Part shown: piece after piece, positions 51,576 through 61,092 of the stretch
How the letters are laid out: each line of letters opens with the position of its first letter
Position numbering within the stretch: the first letter of the stretch is position 1
Assembly: GCF_026339735.1 (NCBI RefSeq)
Contig: NZ_JAPEQG010000001.1
Span: forward strand, 7,687,001-7,751,000
From: Streptomyces sp. NBC_01669
GTDB lineage: Bacteria; Actinomycetota; Actinomycetes; Streptomycetales; Streptomycetaceae
Direction of reading: 5' to 3'
DNA: 64,000 bases
The notes under the pieces: model-generated
What the model saw: the letters and a program-made list of their open reading frames with translations, nothing else
Told to the model about the DNA's origin: nothing
Databases searched by the model: none
Translations under genes and position numbers: made by a program

Positions 51576-51914
51576 GCCCGACGCTCTTCGGTGATTTGGT
51601 TCAACGATTTGGCTCAACCGGCTGACCCGGCCCGCGCTCTGCGGGAGGCTTGGTCGAGTCATGTGCCATGTCCGGGGCCCGGTCCTTGTGGGCTGAACGG
51701 TGGCCGACCGCTAGCTCGAAAGGGTGCGATGCGTTCTCGGCCGAAACCCGGGAGTCCAGCGGGGAGTTTGAGTGCCGGAGACATGCGTGCACGCATATCA
51801 ATGCGCCATTTGCCCGTCTTTAATCATATTTACCCCGGCAATGGGGAATGGAGATCTGCACCCATCGGGGACATGCGTGTCGCCGATTGGTCTCCATCGA
51901 CATGAGAGGTTTAG
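51576..51914 (+). promoter_or_regulatory. fxsA upstream region with palindrome and repeat
   Basis: This 339-bp gap has no gene. It holds the perfect 14-bp palindrome ATGCGTGCACGCAT at 51783-51796, and the string GACATGCGTG recurs 90 bp downstream (51780 and 51870). Between them is an AT-rich island (51795-51835), unusual in this GC-rich window and a likely promoter area. The half-site ATGCGTG could be the target of the operon's regulator. Confidence 0.5.
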
Positions 51915-52109
51915 ATGAACACTACACTCGTCTCGGCGGCCGTCAGGCCGGGACTCACCCCGCGGCTTCCGGCCGCGCCTCGGGTGCCGCTCGCCAAGCG
52001 GGCGGCCGTCCAGAGCGGCGGGGCCCTGCCCGCATCGCTCAGTCGGCTGCTGTCGACCGACGCCGGGGCGAGCCCACTGGTGATCGCAGCCTTTCAGTCG
52101 TCGGTCTGA
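51915..52109 (+). CDS. fxsA: FxSxx-COOH precursor peptide
   Basis: The 64-residue peptide has a proline- and alanine-rich leader (GLTPRLPAAPRVPLAKRAAV) and a C-terminus PLVIAAFQSSV, exactly F-x-S-x-x-COOH. This motif defines the substrates of the FxsB radical SAM maturases, thought to join the Phe side chain to a nearby residue in a cyclophane. ATG 51915 has GAGAGG nearby. fxsB starts 22 bp after its stop, so the two form an operon. Confidence 0.9.
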   Translation: MNTTLVSAAVRPGLTPRLPAAPRVPLAKRAAVQSGGALPASLSRLLSTDAGASPLVIAAFQSSV

Positions 52110-52131
52110 GTAGCCGGGACAGAATTTCGCC

Positions 52132-54561
52132 ATGGACCGGCCGTCGCCCTCGCTGAGCCAATTCGTACTGAAGATGCACAGTCGCTGTGATCTCGCGTGC
52201 GACCACTGCTATGTGTACGAACATGCGGACACGAGTTGGCGCGGCCGGCCCAAGGTGGTGTCCGAGGACACTCTGGTCAGGGTGGCGGACCGCATTGCTG
52301 AGCACGCCCGGGCCCACCGACTGCCGGCCGTCCACGTGGTGCTGCACGGCGGGGAGCCGCTGCTGGCCGGCCCGGACCGACTGCGCCGCGCGGCCGACGA
52401 GCTCTCCCGCGCACTGGACGGCGTCAGCGCACTCGATCTGCGCATCCACACCAACGGTGTGCTGCTCGACGAAAGCTTCTGCGAGCTGTTCGCCGAGCTC
52501 GGCATCAAGGTCGGCGTGTCGCTGGACGGCGACAAGGCCTCCAACGACCGTCACCGCCGCTACGCCGACGGTCGCAGCAGCCACCCCCAGGTGCTGCGTG
52601 CCGTCGAACTGCTCAACCGGCCCGCCCACCGGCGGCTTTTCGCCGGTCTGCTCTGCACCATTGATGTGCGCAACGACCCGATCGCCGTCTACGACGCACT
52701 GGTCGCTCTCGACCCGCCACGCATCGACTTCCTTCTGCCGCACGCGACGTGGGACGTGCCGCCGCTCCGCCCCGGGGGCTCGGCAACGCCCTACGCGGAC
52801 TGGCTGGTCACGGTCTACCGGCGCTGGGACGCAGCAGGCCGGCCGGTCCCCGTACGGATCTTCGACTCCGTTCTGCGCACCCTGCGCGGCGAGAGCAGCC
52901 TCACCGAATCCCTGGGCCTGGCACCGGCTGATCTCGTCGTCATCGAGACCGACGGCACGTTCGAGCAGGCGGACAGCCTGAAGACGGCCTACGACGCCGC
53001 GCCCGCCACAGGCATGGATGTCGTCGCCAACACGCTCGACGAGGTGCTTCGTCATCCCGGCATGCTCGCCAGGCAACAAGGCCTCCAGCAGCTGAGCAAG
53101 GAATGCCGCGCCTGTCCGGTCGTCAACTCCTGTGGCGGCGGCCTCTATGCCCACCGCTATCGGACCGGCAGCGGCTTCGACAACCCGTCCGTGTTCTGCC
53201 CCGATCTGATGGAACTGATCATGAGTATCCGCGACCGGGAGACCTCGGCGCCCACTCCGTCGGCGGGGCGTGCCGAGCCCCTTGATGCCGTCCAACTGGA
53301 CGAACTGGCCTCTGGTTTCGGTGGCGCGGAGACGGTGAGTCGGCTGGCCGCCGCCCAGTTGGAGCTCAACTGGGACCTGCTGGCCGCGGTGAGCGAGCGC
53401 GCCCCGCGGACCGACCGGACAGCCACGGCAGCATGGCAGCTGATGGTCGACCTGGACGTCAGAGCGCCCGAGGCGCTGGACGCGGCGGTGGCTCACCCGT
53501 ACACGCGGCCCTGGGCCCTGCGCATTCTGGAGGGCCGAGCTCCGCAGACCATCGCGTCCGGCCTCGCGGAGATTGCAGCTGTCGGTGCGATGCGGGCGCG
53601 CCAGGGCGACACGGTCGCGGTGCCCGTGCGGGGCGGGCTGCTTCGGCTTCCGAGCCTCGGTTCGGTGATTCTTCCCGACGAGGCATCCGTCGCCGAGGTG
53701 ACGGCGGACCCGGAGGGCTTCACGGTCCGGGCGGTCGGCCGCGAGATGCGCGTCGGCTGGGACGAAGGTCTGGACGGCCTCACCCCGCACTGGCAGCCCG
53801 TCCGGATCGTGGAACGGCTCGGCTGGTCCGTTGCTCTGGAGGACACGGACCCCTTGCGCGACAGCCACCAGTGGCCGGTCTCCGATCGGCTCTCCGCGGG
53901 CGAGGCGAAGGTGTGGGCGGAGGACCTGGCCGAGGCCTGGTCACTGATCCAGCGCGAACTGCCTGGTTACGCGCCGGGCGTGGCAGCAGGACTCCGGGTC
54001 CTCACGCCCCTGCACGCGCCGGACGGCAGCGATGTCAGTGCCGCCTCCAAGGAGGCGTTCGGGGCGGTTGCGGCGGCGCGGCCCGAGACGCCCGATCTGC
54101 TGGCCCTGCTGATCGTCCACGAGTTCCAGCACGTCAAGCTGGGAGCGGTCCTGGACAGCTTCGACCTGCATGAGCCCGTTGGCGACCGTCGGTTGTTCTA
54201 CGCCCCCTGGCGCGACGATCCTCGACCGCTGGACGGTCTGCTCCAGGGGACGTACGCGCATATCGCGGTGACGGACTTCTGGCGCGTAAGGAGACTGACC
54301 ACGCAGGGGCAGGCGGCGCGCACGGCCGAGGCCCGGTTCGCCCGGTGGCGGGAGCAGACCGTCGGCGCCGTTCAGGTGCTTGTCGGGTCCGGCCTCCTGA
54401 CACCGCTCGGCGACCGCTTCGTCGCAGGGATGGCTCGCACGGTCGAGAAATGGTCGGCGGAGGACGTCTCGCCCGCCGCGTCGGCTGAGGCGAGACGCTC
54501 CGCCGCACGACACCGCGCCGACTGGGAGGCGCGCAATCCGGCACATGCCACGCACCCCTGA
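52132..54561 (+). CDS. fxsB: FxsB-family radical SAM/SPASM peptide maturase with C-terminal HExxH domain
   Basis: The 809-residue protein is a fusion. The N-terminal radical SAM domain carries CDLACDHC (Cys19, 23, 26) for the [4Fe-4S] cluster and GGEPLLAGPDRL for SAM binding. A SPASM-like CRACPVVNSCGGG (Cys325, 328, 334) follows. The C-terminal half has HEFQH at residues 663-667, a metal-binding HExxH of the type annotated as a peptide-modification domain. FxsB proteins form cyclophanes on FxS peptides; the HExxH domain may hydroxylate or cleave, which is not known. Acts on FxsA encoded just upstream. Confidence 0.92.
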   Translation: MDRPSPSLSQFVLKMHSRCDLACDHCYVYEHADTSWRGRPKVVSEDTLVRVADRIAEHARAHRLPAVHVVLHGGEPLLAGPDRLRRAADELSRALDGVSALDLRIHTNGVLLDESFCELFAELGIKVGVSLDGDKASNDRHRRYADGRSSHPQVLRAVELLNRPAHRRLFAGLLCTIDVRNDPIAVYDALVALDPPRIDFLLPHATWDVPPLRPGGSATPYADWLVTVYRRWDAAGRPVPVRIFDSVLRTLRGESSLTESLGLAPADLVVIETDGTFEQADSLKTAYDAAPATGMDVVANTLDEVLRHPGMLARQQGLQQLSKECRACPVVNSCGGGLYAHRYRTGSGFDNPSVFCPDLMELIMSIRDRETSAPTPSAGRAEPLDAVQLDELASGFGGAETVSRLAAAQLELNWDLLAAVSERAPRTDRTATAAWQLMVDLDVRAPEALDAAVAHPYTRPWALRILEGRAPQTIASGLAEIAAVGAMRARQGDTVAVPVRGGLLRLPSLGSVILPDEASVAEVTADPEGFTVRAVGREMRVGWDEGLDGLTPHWQPVRIVERLGWSVALEDTDPLRDSHQWPVSDRLSAGEAKVWAEDLAEAWSLIQRELPGYAPGVAAGLRVLTPLHAPDGSDVSAASKEAFGAVAAARPETPDLLALLIVHEFQHVKLGAVLDSFDLHEPVGDRRLFYAPWRDDPRPLDGLLQGTYAHIAVTDFWRVRRLTTQGQAARTAEARFARWREQTVGAVQVLVGSGLLTPLGDRFVAGMARTVEKWSAEDVSPAASAEARRSAARHRADWEARNPAHATHP

Positions 54562-54716
54562 CCGCACCCGGCTTCAAAAATGACGGATATGGCGGTAATT
54601 GATTGATCGACAGCGACATTTGCGTGGCAGGATCAACAATTAGGCGCGTTAGTGCTGTTCCGTCGATGATTCTCTCCTTCCTAGACTGAGGTCCTACACG
54701 TGGACCGGGGGAGACG
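54562..54716 (+). promoter_or_regulatory. AT-rich gap before fxsC, probable second promoter
   Basis: These 155 bases are much more AT-rich than their surroundings (GGTAATTGATTGATCGACA, CAACAATTAGGCGCG). No gene is seen. The composition and length suggest a promoter for fxsC-fxsT independent of fxsAB. A run CTCTCCTTCCTAGACTGAGG lies close to the fxsC start. Confidence 0.4.
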
Positions 54717-56090
54717 TTGGATCTTGAGGCAGCGGGGGTGCGGGGAGCTGAGCCAAGACCGTACTTCTTTCTCAGTTACGCCCATACGCCAAGGAACGAT
54801 CCAAAGGACAAGGACCCGAATCTCTGGGTCGAGCGGTTCTACCGGGACCTGTGCGCCCATGTTCTGCAACTGACATCGCTGCCCGCCGGGGTGCCCGCCG
54901 GCTTTCTGGATCAACAGATGCAGCCGGGCGAAGGATGGCAGGAGCGGCTCTCCGAATCCCTTGCGTACTGCAGGGTCTTCGTGCCTCTCTACTCGCCACG
55001 CTATTTCCTGAGTGAACAGTGCGGACGTGAGTGGTACGCATTCTCCAGCCGTGTGGTCCATAACCAGGCGGCGCGGAGCAACGGAAGTCAGATGTCCGGA
55101 ATCGTACCGGCGCTCTGGGTTCCCGTACCGCCGCGTCAGCTGCCGCAACCTGCCGAGCGGCTCCAGTTCAACCATGCGACCTTCGGCGACGATTACGCCG
55201 ACGAGGGGTTCTACGGGCTGATCAAGCTGCGCTATCTGCGCGACCAGTACGAACGCGCCGTCTATCTCCTGGCCAAACGTATAGTCAAGGTGGCGGAACA
55301 GACCCGGATGCCCGAGGGCGATCCCCACCAGGACTACGCCTCCGTGCCCAGTGCATTCGGGCCACCGGGGCGGGCGCGGCAGATGGAGATCTCGGTCCTT
55401 GCCTGCTCCCATTCCGATCTGCCGGCGGACCGCGCCCCCGACTGCTACGGACCGGCCCAGCGCGACTGGAACCCCTACCATCCCAAGTCGTCCAGGCCGC
55501 TGGCCGACCACGCCGTCGACCTCGTCCGCAATCTCGACTACCAGGTAAGGGTGGGGGACTTCGAGACCGAGGCGGAACGGCTGCTGGGGAGCGACCGCCC
55601 GACGGCTCCCGGGCTGCTCCTCCTGGACCGCTGGGCCCTCGACGTGCCCCACCGCAGGGAGCTGGTGCGGCGGTTGGGCGAGGTGGGACGCCCCTGGATC
55701 AGCGTCATGGTGCCTTGGAACCGTGACGATCCCGACTCCGGCCGTCGAGAGTCCGAACTGCGTGCCGTGACCGAAGGGGCGCTCGAACCGCGTTCCGAAC
55801 AGGAGAGCGGCCACCGGTCCCACGGAGGAGGCGTTCCCACGCTTGAGGCGTTCAGCCAGGAACTGCCCGACGCGGTGAAGGCCGCCGAACGGCACTACGC
55901 GGCCCACGCGGAGACCTTTCCTCCGCGGGGTGAGGGCGGCGGGATCCCCAGACTCCTGCTGGACGGCGTCGGTTATGGCTCAACGAGCGATTCGGTTCCA
56001 CCTGTTCACGGCAAGGTCCACTACAAGGGCGGCGCCGACGACGGCGAACCCTCCGAGGGGGAGGATCCATCGAATGACCGAGAACCGTGA
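54717..56090 (+). CDS. fxsC: TIR-like protein FxsC
   Basis: The 457-residue protein begins with a TIR-like domain (residues 15-170: PYFFLSYAHTPRNDPKDKD; VFVPLYSPRYFLSEQCGREW), typical of FxsC. Its C-terminal half has EISVLACSHSDLPADRAPDC and RPLADHAVDLVRNLDYQVRV, then an acidic tail. TIR folds can cut NAD+ or act in protein contacts; a catalytic Glu is present in the SEQCGREWYAF segment, but NADase activity is unproven. Start is TTG 54717 after GGGGGAGA. It overlaps fxsT by 17 bp. Confidence 0.87.
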   Translation: MDLEAAGVRGAEPRPYFFLSYAHTPRNDPKDKDPNLWVERFYRDLCAHVLQLTSLPAGVPAGFLDQQMQPGEGWQERLSESLAYCRVFVPLYSPRYFLSEQCGREWYAFSSRVVHNQAARSNGSQMSGIVPALWVPVPPRQLPQPAERLQFNHATFGDDYADEGFYGLIKLRYLRDQYERAVYLLAKRIVKVAEQTRMPEGDPHQDYASVPSAFGPPGRARQMEISVLACSHSDLPADRAPDCYGPAQRDWNPYHPKSSRPLADHAVDLVRNLDYQVRVGDFETEAERLLGSDRPTAPGLLLLDRWALDVPHRRELVRRLGEVGRPWISVMVPWNRDDPDSGRRESELRAVTEGALEPRSEQESGHRSHGGGVPTLEAFSQELPDAVKAAERHYAAHAETFPPRGEGGGIPRLLLDGVGYGSTSDSVPPVHGKVHYKGGADDGEPSEGEDPSNDREP

Positions 56091-59000
56091 CGGGACCGTC
56101 GTCACCTTCTACTCGTACAAGGGCGGTACCGGCCGCACCATGGCGCTTGCCAATACCGCCTGGATCCTCGCGGCGAACGGCTATCGTGTCCTGGCCGTCG
56201 ACTGGGATCTCGAAGCACCCGGGCTGCACCGGTTCTTCCACCCCTTTCTCGATCTTTCCGATCTGGCCGCCACGCCCGGGCTGATCAATCTGATCACCGA
56301 ATATCAGGAAGAGGCCCGCAGGCCCGCGCCGCGTGATCCGGACTGGCACCGTGAATACGCCCGGGTCAGACCGCATGCGACCTCGCTCAACTGGGCATTC
56401 CAGCACGGCGGAAGTCTCGACTTCCTTTCCGCGGGCCGTCGCAACCGGGACTATTCGTCGACCGTCGGCAGGATGGACTGGGACGATTTCTACGAGCGTT
56501 ACGGTGGCGGCCAGTTCTTCGACGCCATGCGCGCCGACATGCAGAAGCACTACGACTTCACCTTGATCGACAGTCGGACCGGCCTCAGTGATATCGCCGA
56601 CATCTGCACCGTTCAGATGCCTCAGGTGCTCGTGGTCTGTTTCACCCTGAGCGACCAGAGCATCGAGGGCGCGTCCGCCGTGGCCCGCGACATCGAGGAA
56701 CGATTCCACGACAAGCACATCCGCATCCTTCCCGTGCCGATGCGGATCGACGACGGGGAGAAGGAGAAGGCCGACGCCGGACGGGCACTTGCGAAGGACA
56801 GTTTTCCCGGCTTCCCCAGCGGACTCGGCAAGGAGGAACTCGCCAACTACTGGGGAACGGTGGAGATCCCCTACCGGCCCTTCTACGCGTACGAGGAGAT
56901 CCTGGCCACTTTCGGGGACGCCCCCAACATCACCAGCTCCATGCTGACCGCCTGCGAGCGGCTCACCTCGGTGCTCACCGAGGGGCGGGTGAACACATTG
57001 CCGCCCATCGACGAGGCGGAACGGCTGGCCTATGTGTCGGCCTACACCCGCCGCAGGCCGGTGCCGCCGTCGAACATCGTCCTCACCTATGCGGCGGAGG
57101 ACCAGATGTGGGCGGACTGGCTGGAAGCCGTCCTGCTCCGTGCCGGGTTCAATGTCATGCCCGTCGATGTCCGTACCCCCCATACGGCGTGGACCGAGGC
57201 GGAGTGGGCGTCGTCCGGCGCCTACCGGATCGTCCCGGTCGTCTCGCAGGCGTACCAGAGTTCGAGCCTTGCCCGAAGCCTGTGGGAGTCGGTCCTGGGC
57301 TTCGACCCCTCGGACAGCCGACGCCAGCTCGTCCCGGTCCGGATCAGTGACGTACGGCTGACGCTTCCGCTCAACAGCCGGGGCATCGTCGATGTGGCCC
57401 GGCTGGACGAACGCGAAGCGGCCACCGCGGTGCTCACCGCACTGGACCGGACCGAATCCGCCGACGGGTCCCCGGTCGCGCCCGGCGGGCCCCGGTTTCC
57501 CGGAGCCGTCCCCGGGGTGTGGAACGTGCGGCCCCGGCACGCCTGGTTCACCGGACGCGGCTCGGTCCTGGAACGGCTGCGCGACCAATTACGCGGCAGC
57601 GGCCGCTCGAACCAGCATCTGCCGCAGGTCCTGTACGGGCTCGGCGGCGTCGGCAAGACGCAGGTGGCGCGGGAGTACGCGCACCGGTTCCGGGCCGACT
57701 ACGACCTGGTGTGGTGGGTCGAGGCCGAGCAGCCCGACCGGGTGGTGTCGTCATTGGCGGAACTGGCCGAGCGGATGGACCTGCGGGCCGGTGAAGTGGT
57801 CGCCGAAGCGGCCAGGGCGGCGCTGAACGCTCTGCGCAGTGGAGCGCCGTACGCCCGCTGGCTACTGGTCTTCGACAATGTCGAGGACCTCGACCAGGCG
57901 CTCGCACTCTTTCCGGACGAGACCGGTCCGCTCTCCTCGGGTCTCTACGGTCATATTCTCGCCACCTGCCGCAACAAGCCGATATCCAGCCGGGTGGAGG
58001 CGGTGGAGGTCGAGGTCTTCACCCGCGCCGAGTCCGTGGAACACCTCTGCCGAAGGGTCCGAAAGCTGCCCCCGCGCGACGCGGACCGGGTGGCCGAAGC
58101 AGTCGGCGACCTGCCCCTGGCGGTGGAGGTGGCGGCAGCCTGGCTCGCCGAGACAGCGACCCCGGTCGACGCCTACGTCGAACAGCTCAAGGAACAGAGC
58201 ACCAAAGTGCTCTCGCTCGGCAGGCCCGAGGACTACGCGCAGAAGATCGGCGCGACCTGGAACATCTCGATCGCCCGGCTGCGCAAGGAGTCCAGAGCGG
58301 CGGCCCGCCTGCTGGAACTGTGCTCGTTCTTCTCCGCCGAGCCGATCTCGATGACGCTCATCGGCAGCGACTCGATGTTCCGGTCCTTGCTGCCGTACGA
58401 CCCGGATCTGCGGGAGCGGTACATGCTCGGCAGGGTCATCCAGGCACTCAACCGCTTCGCCCTGGCCAAGGTCGACCCGGCGGACAGCAGCATCCAGATC
58501 CACCGCCTCGTCCAGGCCGCCGTTCGGGCCGGGTTGAGCGCCGAGGAGCGCAACACGGCGGTGCACGAGGTGCACCGCATCCTGGCGGAGGCCCGCCCCG
58601 CCCAGGGGGCGGACCAGGACAACCCGGTCAACGATCCGCAGAGCTGGCCGGCCTTCGAGCTGATCTGGCCGCACCTCGGCCCGTCGGGGATCGCCGACTG
58701 CGACGAGGCGGAGGCCCGGCAGCTCATGGTCGACCGGATCCGTTACCTCCTCAAGCGAGGGGATCTGGAGAGCGCCCGGGTGCTGGGTACCCAGCTCAAC
58801 ACTGCCTGGACCCAGGAGCTGGGCGAGGACGACCTGCAGACCCTGAATCTCCGCTTCGAACTGGCCAATGCCCTCCGTGCCCAGGGCCGCTACCAGGAAG
58901 CGCGGACGATGGACGAGGACACCCTCGCCCGGCAGACCCGGCTGCTGCGCGAGGACCACCCCAGCCTGCTGATCACCACCGGCAGCCTGGCCGCCGACCT

Positions 59001-60033
59001 CCGGGCACTCGGCCGGTTCGACGAGGCGCTGGCCCGGGACCGGAAGATCCATCACGTCATGGGCGAGACGTTCGGGGACATTCACCCGCGCACCCTCGTC
59101 GCCGCCCACAACCTGGCCATCGACTACCGTCTTACCGGCGACAGCGAAGCGGCGCGCAGGCTCGACGAACTCACGGTGGAGCGCCGCAGCACGCTGCTCG
59201 GGGTGGACCATCCGTACACCCTGACCACCAAGGGACACCTGGGCCGGGACCTGCGGGAGACCGGGGAGTACGCGTCCTCGGTACAGATCCTGCGCGAGGT
59301 CAAAGCCGCATTCGAGCGGGTCCTCAACGCGGATGTGCCGGAGGCGCTGCGTACCGCGAAGAGCCTTGCCGTCTCGCTCCGCAAGGCCGGCCAGCCGCAC
59401 GAGGCGAAGCGGCTGACGGAGGAGACGTACAACCGCTACCGCGAGCGGTACGGAACGAAGGTTCCGGACGCTCTGGCCTGCGGGCTGAACCTCGCGGCCG
59501 ACTTCTCCGCCCTCGGTGACAAGCAGGCGGCGCTCGATCTCGCCAACCAGGCGCTCGACGGTTACCGCAACACGCTCGGGGACGAGCACCCGTTCACCCT
59601 GGCCTGCCGCAATAACGTCGCCATCTACCTGCGCGGCATGGGCGCGGCCGGGGAGGCGGCGGAATGGGGCGAGGAGGTCCGGGCCGCTCTGGAGGAGAGC
59701 CTGGGTGCGCAGCATCCGTTCACCCTCTGCGCCGCGATCAACCTGGCCAACGCCTATGGCGACCTGAACCGGCCCGAACCGGCCGAGAGGTGGGAACGGA
59801 CGGCCCTCGAAGGGCTGTTGGACCGTTACGGACCGAATCACCCGGACGTGCTGGCCTGCCGCTCCAACCTGGCGAACACCCTGCGCGCGCTGGACAGGGA
59901 GAGCGAGGCCGAGCAACTGCGCGCCGAAGTTGTGTCCCTGGCCGTCGAACACCTGGGCGTGGACCATCCCATCGCGGTGGCAGCCCGCAATTGGCGGCGC
60001 ATCAACCGGGATCTGGAGCCGCAGCCTGTGTGA
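56074..60033 (+). CDS. fxsT: FxsT: ParA-like, TIR-like, NB-ARC and TPR protein
   Basis: The 1319-residue protein has four parts. Residues 10-300 form a ParA/MinD-like domain with the variant Walker A YKGGTGRT (15-22). Residues 330-470 form a second TIR-like domain (NIVLTYAAEDQMWADWLEAV; YRIVPVVSQAYQSSSLARSL). Residues 490-830 form NB-ARC with P-loop GLGGVGKT at 522-529 and Walker B WLLVFDNVED. Residues 890-1319 carry TPRs of about 42 residues (for example SLLITTGSLAADLRALGRFD, TLVAAHNLAIDYRLTGDSEA). This is a STAND-type design. ATG 56074 overlaps fxsC, with GGGGAGGA upstream. Confidence 0.9.
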   Translation: MTENRDGTVVTFYSYKGGTGRTMALANTAWILAANGYRVLAVDWDLEAPGLHRFFHPFLDLSDLAATPGLINLITEYQEEARRPAPRDPDWHREYARVRPHATSLNWAFQHGGSLDFLSAGRRNRDYSSTVGRMDWDDFYERYGGGQFFDAMRADMQKHYDFTLIDSRTGLSDIADICTVQMPQVLVVCFTLSDQSIEGASAVARDIEERFHDKHIRILPVPMRIDDGEKEKADAGRALAKDSFPGFPSGLGKEELANYWGTVEIPYRPFYAYEEILATFGDAPNITSSMLTACERLTSVLTEGRVNTLPPIDEAERLAYVSAYTRRRPVPPSNIVLTYAAEDQMWADWLEAVLLRAGFNVMPVDVRTPHTAWTEAEWASSGAYRIVPVVSQAYQSSSLARSLWESVLGFDPSDSRRQLVPVRISDVRLTLPLNSRGIVDVARLDEREAATAVLTALDRTESADGSPVAPGGPRFPGAVPGVWNVRPRHAWFTGRGSVLERLRDQLRGSGRSNQHLPQVLYGLGGVGKTQVAREYAHRFRADYDLVWWVEAEQPDRVVSSLAELAERMDLRAGEVVAEAARAALNALRSGAPYARWLLVFDNVEDLDQALALFPDETGPLSSGLYGHILATCRNKPISSRVEAVEVEVFTRAESVEHLCRRVRKLPPRDADRVAEAVGDLPLAVEVAAAWLAETATPVDAYVEQLKEQSTKVLSLGRPEDYAQKIGATWNISIARLRKESRAAARLLELCSFFSAEPISMTLIGSDSMFRSLLPYDPDLRERYMLGRVIQALNRFALAKVDPADSSIQIHRLVQAAVRAGLSAEERNTAVHEVHRILAEARPAQGADQDNPVNDPQSWPAFELIWPHLGPSGIADCDEAEARQLMVDRIRYLLKRGDLESARVLGTQLNTAWTQELGEDDLQTLNLRFELANALRAQGRYQEARTMDEDTLARQTRLLREDHPSLLITTGSLAADLRALGRFDEALARDRKIHHVMGETFGDIHPRTLVAAHNLAIDYRLTGDSEAARRLDELTVERRSTLLGVDHPYTLTTKGHLGRDLRETGEYASSVQILREVKAAFERVLNADVPEALRTAKSLAVSLRKAGQPHEAKRLTEETYNRYRERYGTKVPDALACGLNLAADFSALGDKQAALDLANQALDGYRNTLGDEHPFTLACRNNVAIYLRGMGAAGEAAEWGEEVRAALEESLGAQHPFTLCAAINLANAYGDLNRPEPAERWERTALEGLLDRYGPNHPDVLACRSNLANTLRALDRESEAEQLRAEVVSLAVEHLGVDHPIAVAARNWRRINRDLEPQPV

Positions 60034-60120
60034 GCGCGGGACAGGGGACGGGAGCCGCGAGGACGGCCGGTCCGTGCGGTACGGACCGGGTCGTCCCGGG
60101 AGCCGGCGCGGCGGCCGGGG

Positions 60121-60984
60121 TCACCCGGTGGCCCAGCTGAGCACGCGCGTCAGCACCCGCAACGCGCCGAAGTGCGCCGCACCGCGCTCCACCACCAGCT
60201 CCGCACCCGGGATGCGCTCCGCCAGCCACCGGGTGTGCTGCACCGGGGCGAAGACATCGTCCTCGCCGTGCCAGAGAAGTACGGGTGAAGTGATGTCCTC
60301 AGGACGGAACCCCCAGTCCTTACTGAACGACATGACATCGTCGACCCAGCCGTCGGCGGAGTTGCGCAGACCCTCGGCGAAGTTACGGACCAGCATGGCC
60401 CTGATCCCCGTGTCCGACACGATCCCGCGGTCCGAATCGGGCAGCCCGCGGTGCATATCGGCGACCGAACCCATCGGGTCCGCCCGGATCGACGCGGAAC
60501 GGCGCTCCAGGGCGGCCGTCAGCTGGTGGTGTCCCGCCGCGGCGTTGATGTATTCACGCACGTTGGATTCGGTCATTCCGTCGAACCAGTCGAGGCCCTG
60601 GGCGTCACGCGGCGCCAGGCCCACCAGCGCGGCGGTGCGCGCCGTGCGCTCCGGCAGCAGCGCGGCACAGGCGAGCGCGTGCGGTGCCCCACCGGACCGG
60701 CCGACCACCGCGAACCGGCCGATGCCCAGGGCGTCCGCGATTGCGGTGACGTCCGCGGCGACATGGGCCACCGACCGCCGAGGTAATCGGTGCGAGGCAC
60801 CGTATCCGGGACGGTCGTACGTGATGAGATGGATCCCCAGCCGGTACAGGACGGAGCTGCGCGGGGCCGGACCGAGTCTGCTGCCTGGCGTGCCGTGGAG
60901 CAGGAAGACCGGCCTGCCGTGCGGATTGCCGTAGTGCTCCACGGCCAAAGCGCGACCGTCCTCCGTGTGGATCAGCTGCTCCAT
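60121..60984 (-). CDS. Alpha/beta hydrolase
   Basis: The 287-residue protein has VFLLHGTPGSRLGPAPRSS (oxyanion HG motif about residue 30), nucleophile elbow VVGRSGGAPHAL with Ser about residue 95, and LLWHGEDDVFAPVQHTRWLA with the acid Asp near the end, followed by RGAAHFG with the catalytic His. All three residues are in place, so it should be active, unlike the hydrolase relic at 13.2 kb. RBS GGGGAGG. Substrate unknown. Confidence 0.9.
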   Translation of the reverse strand: MEQLIHTEDGRALAVEHYGNPHGRPVFLLHGTPGSRLGPAPRSSVLYRLGIHLITYDRPGYGASHRLPRRSVAHVAADVTAIADALGIGRFAVVGRSGGAPHALACAALLPERTARTAALVGLAPRDAQGLDWFDGMTESNVREYINAAAGHHQLTAALERRSASIRADPMGSVADMHRGLPDSDRGIVSDTGIRAMLVRNFAEGLRNSADGWVDDVMSFSKDWGFRPEDITSPVLLWHGEDDVFAPVQHTRWLAERIPGAELVVERGAAHFGALRVLTRVLSWATG

Positions 60985-61092
60985 CCGGTGCCTCCCCGTA
61001 AGGCCGATACGCGGCAAGTATGAGCGCAGGCTGACGTGTTGGTACATACGCGCACAGGCCTTCTGCCCAGTGGCGGCCGTGCCGACGCGCCG

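Noticed and set aside
57862..59967. 700-codon open frame antisense to fxsT
   Set aside because: High-GC coding DNA gives long open frames on the opposite strand. The protein has no recognisable domain, and the plus-strand fxsT frame has clear motifs throughout.
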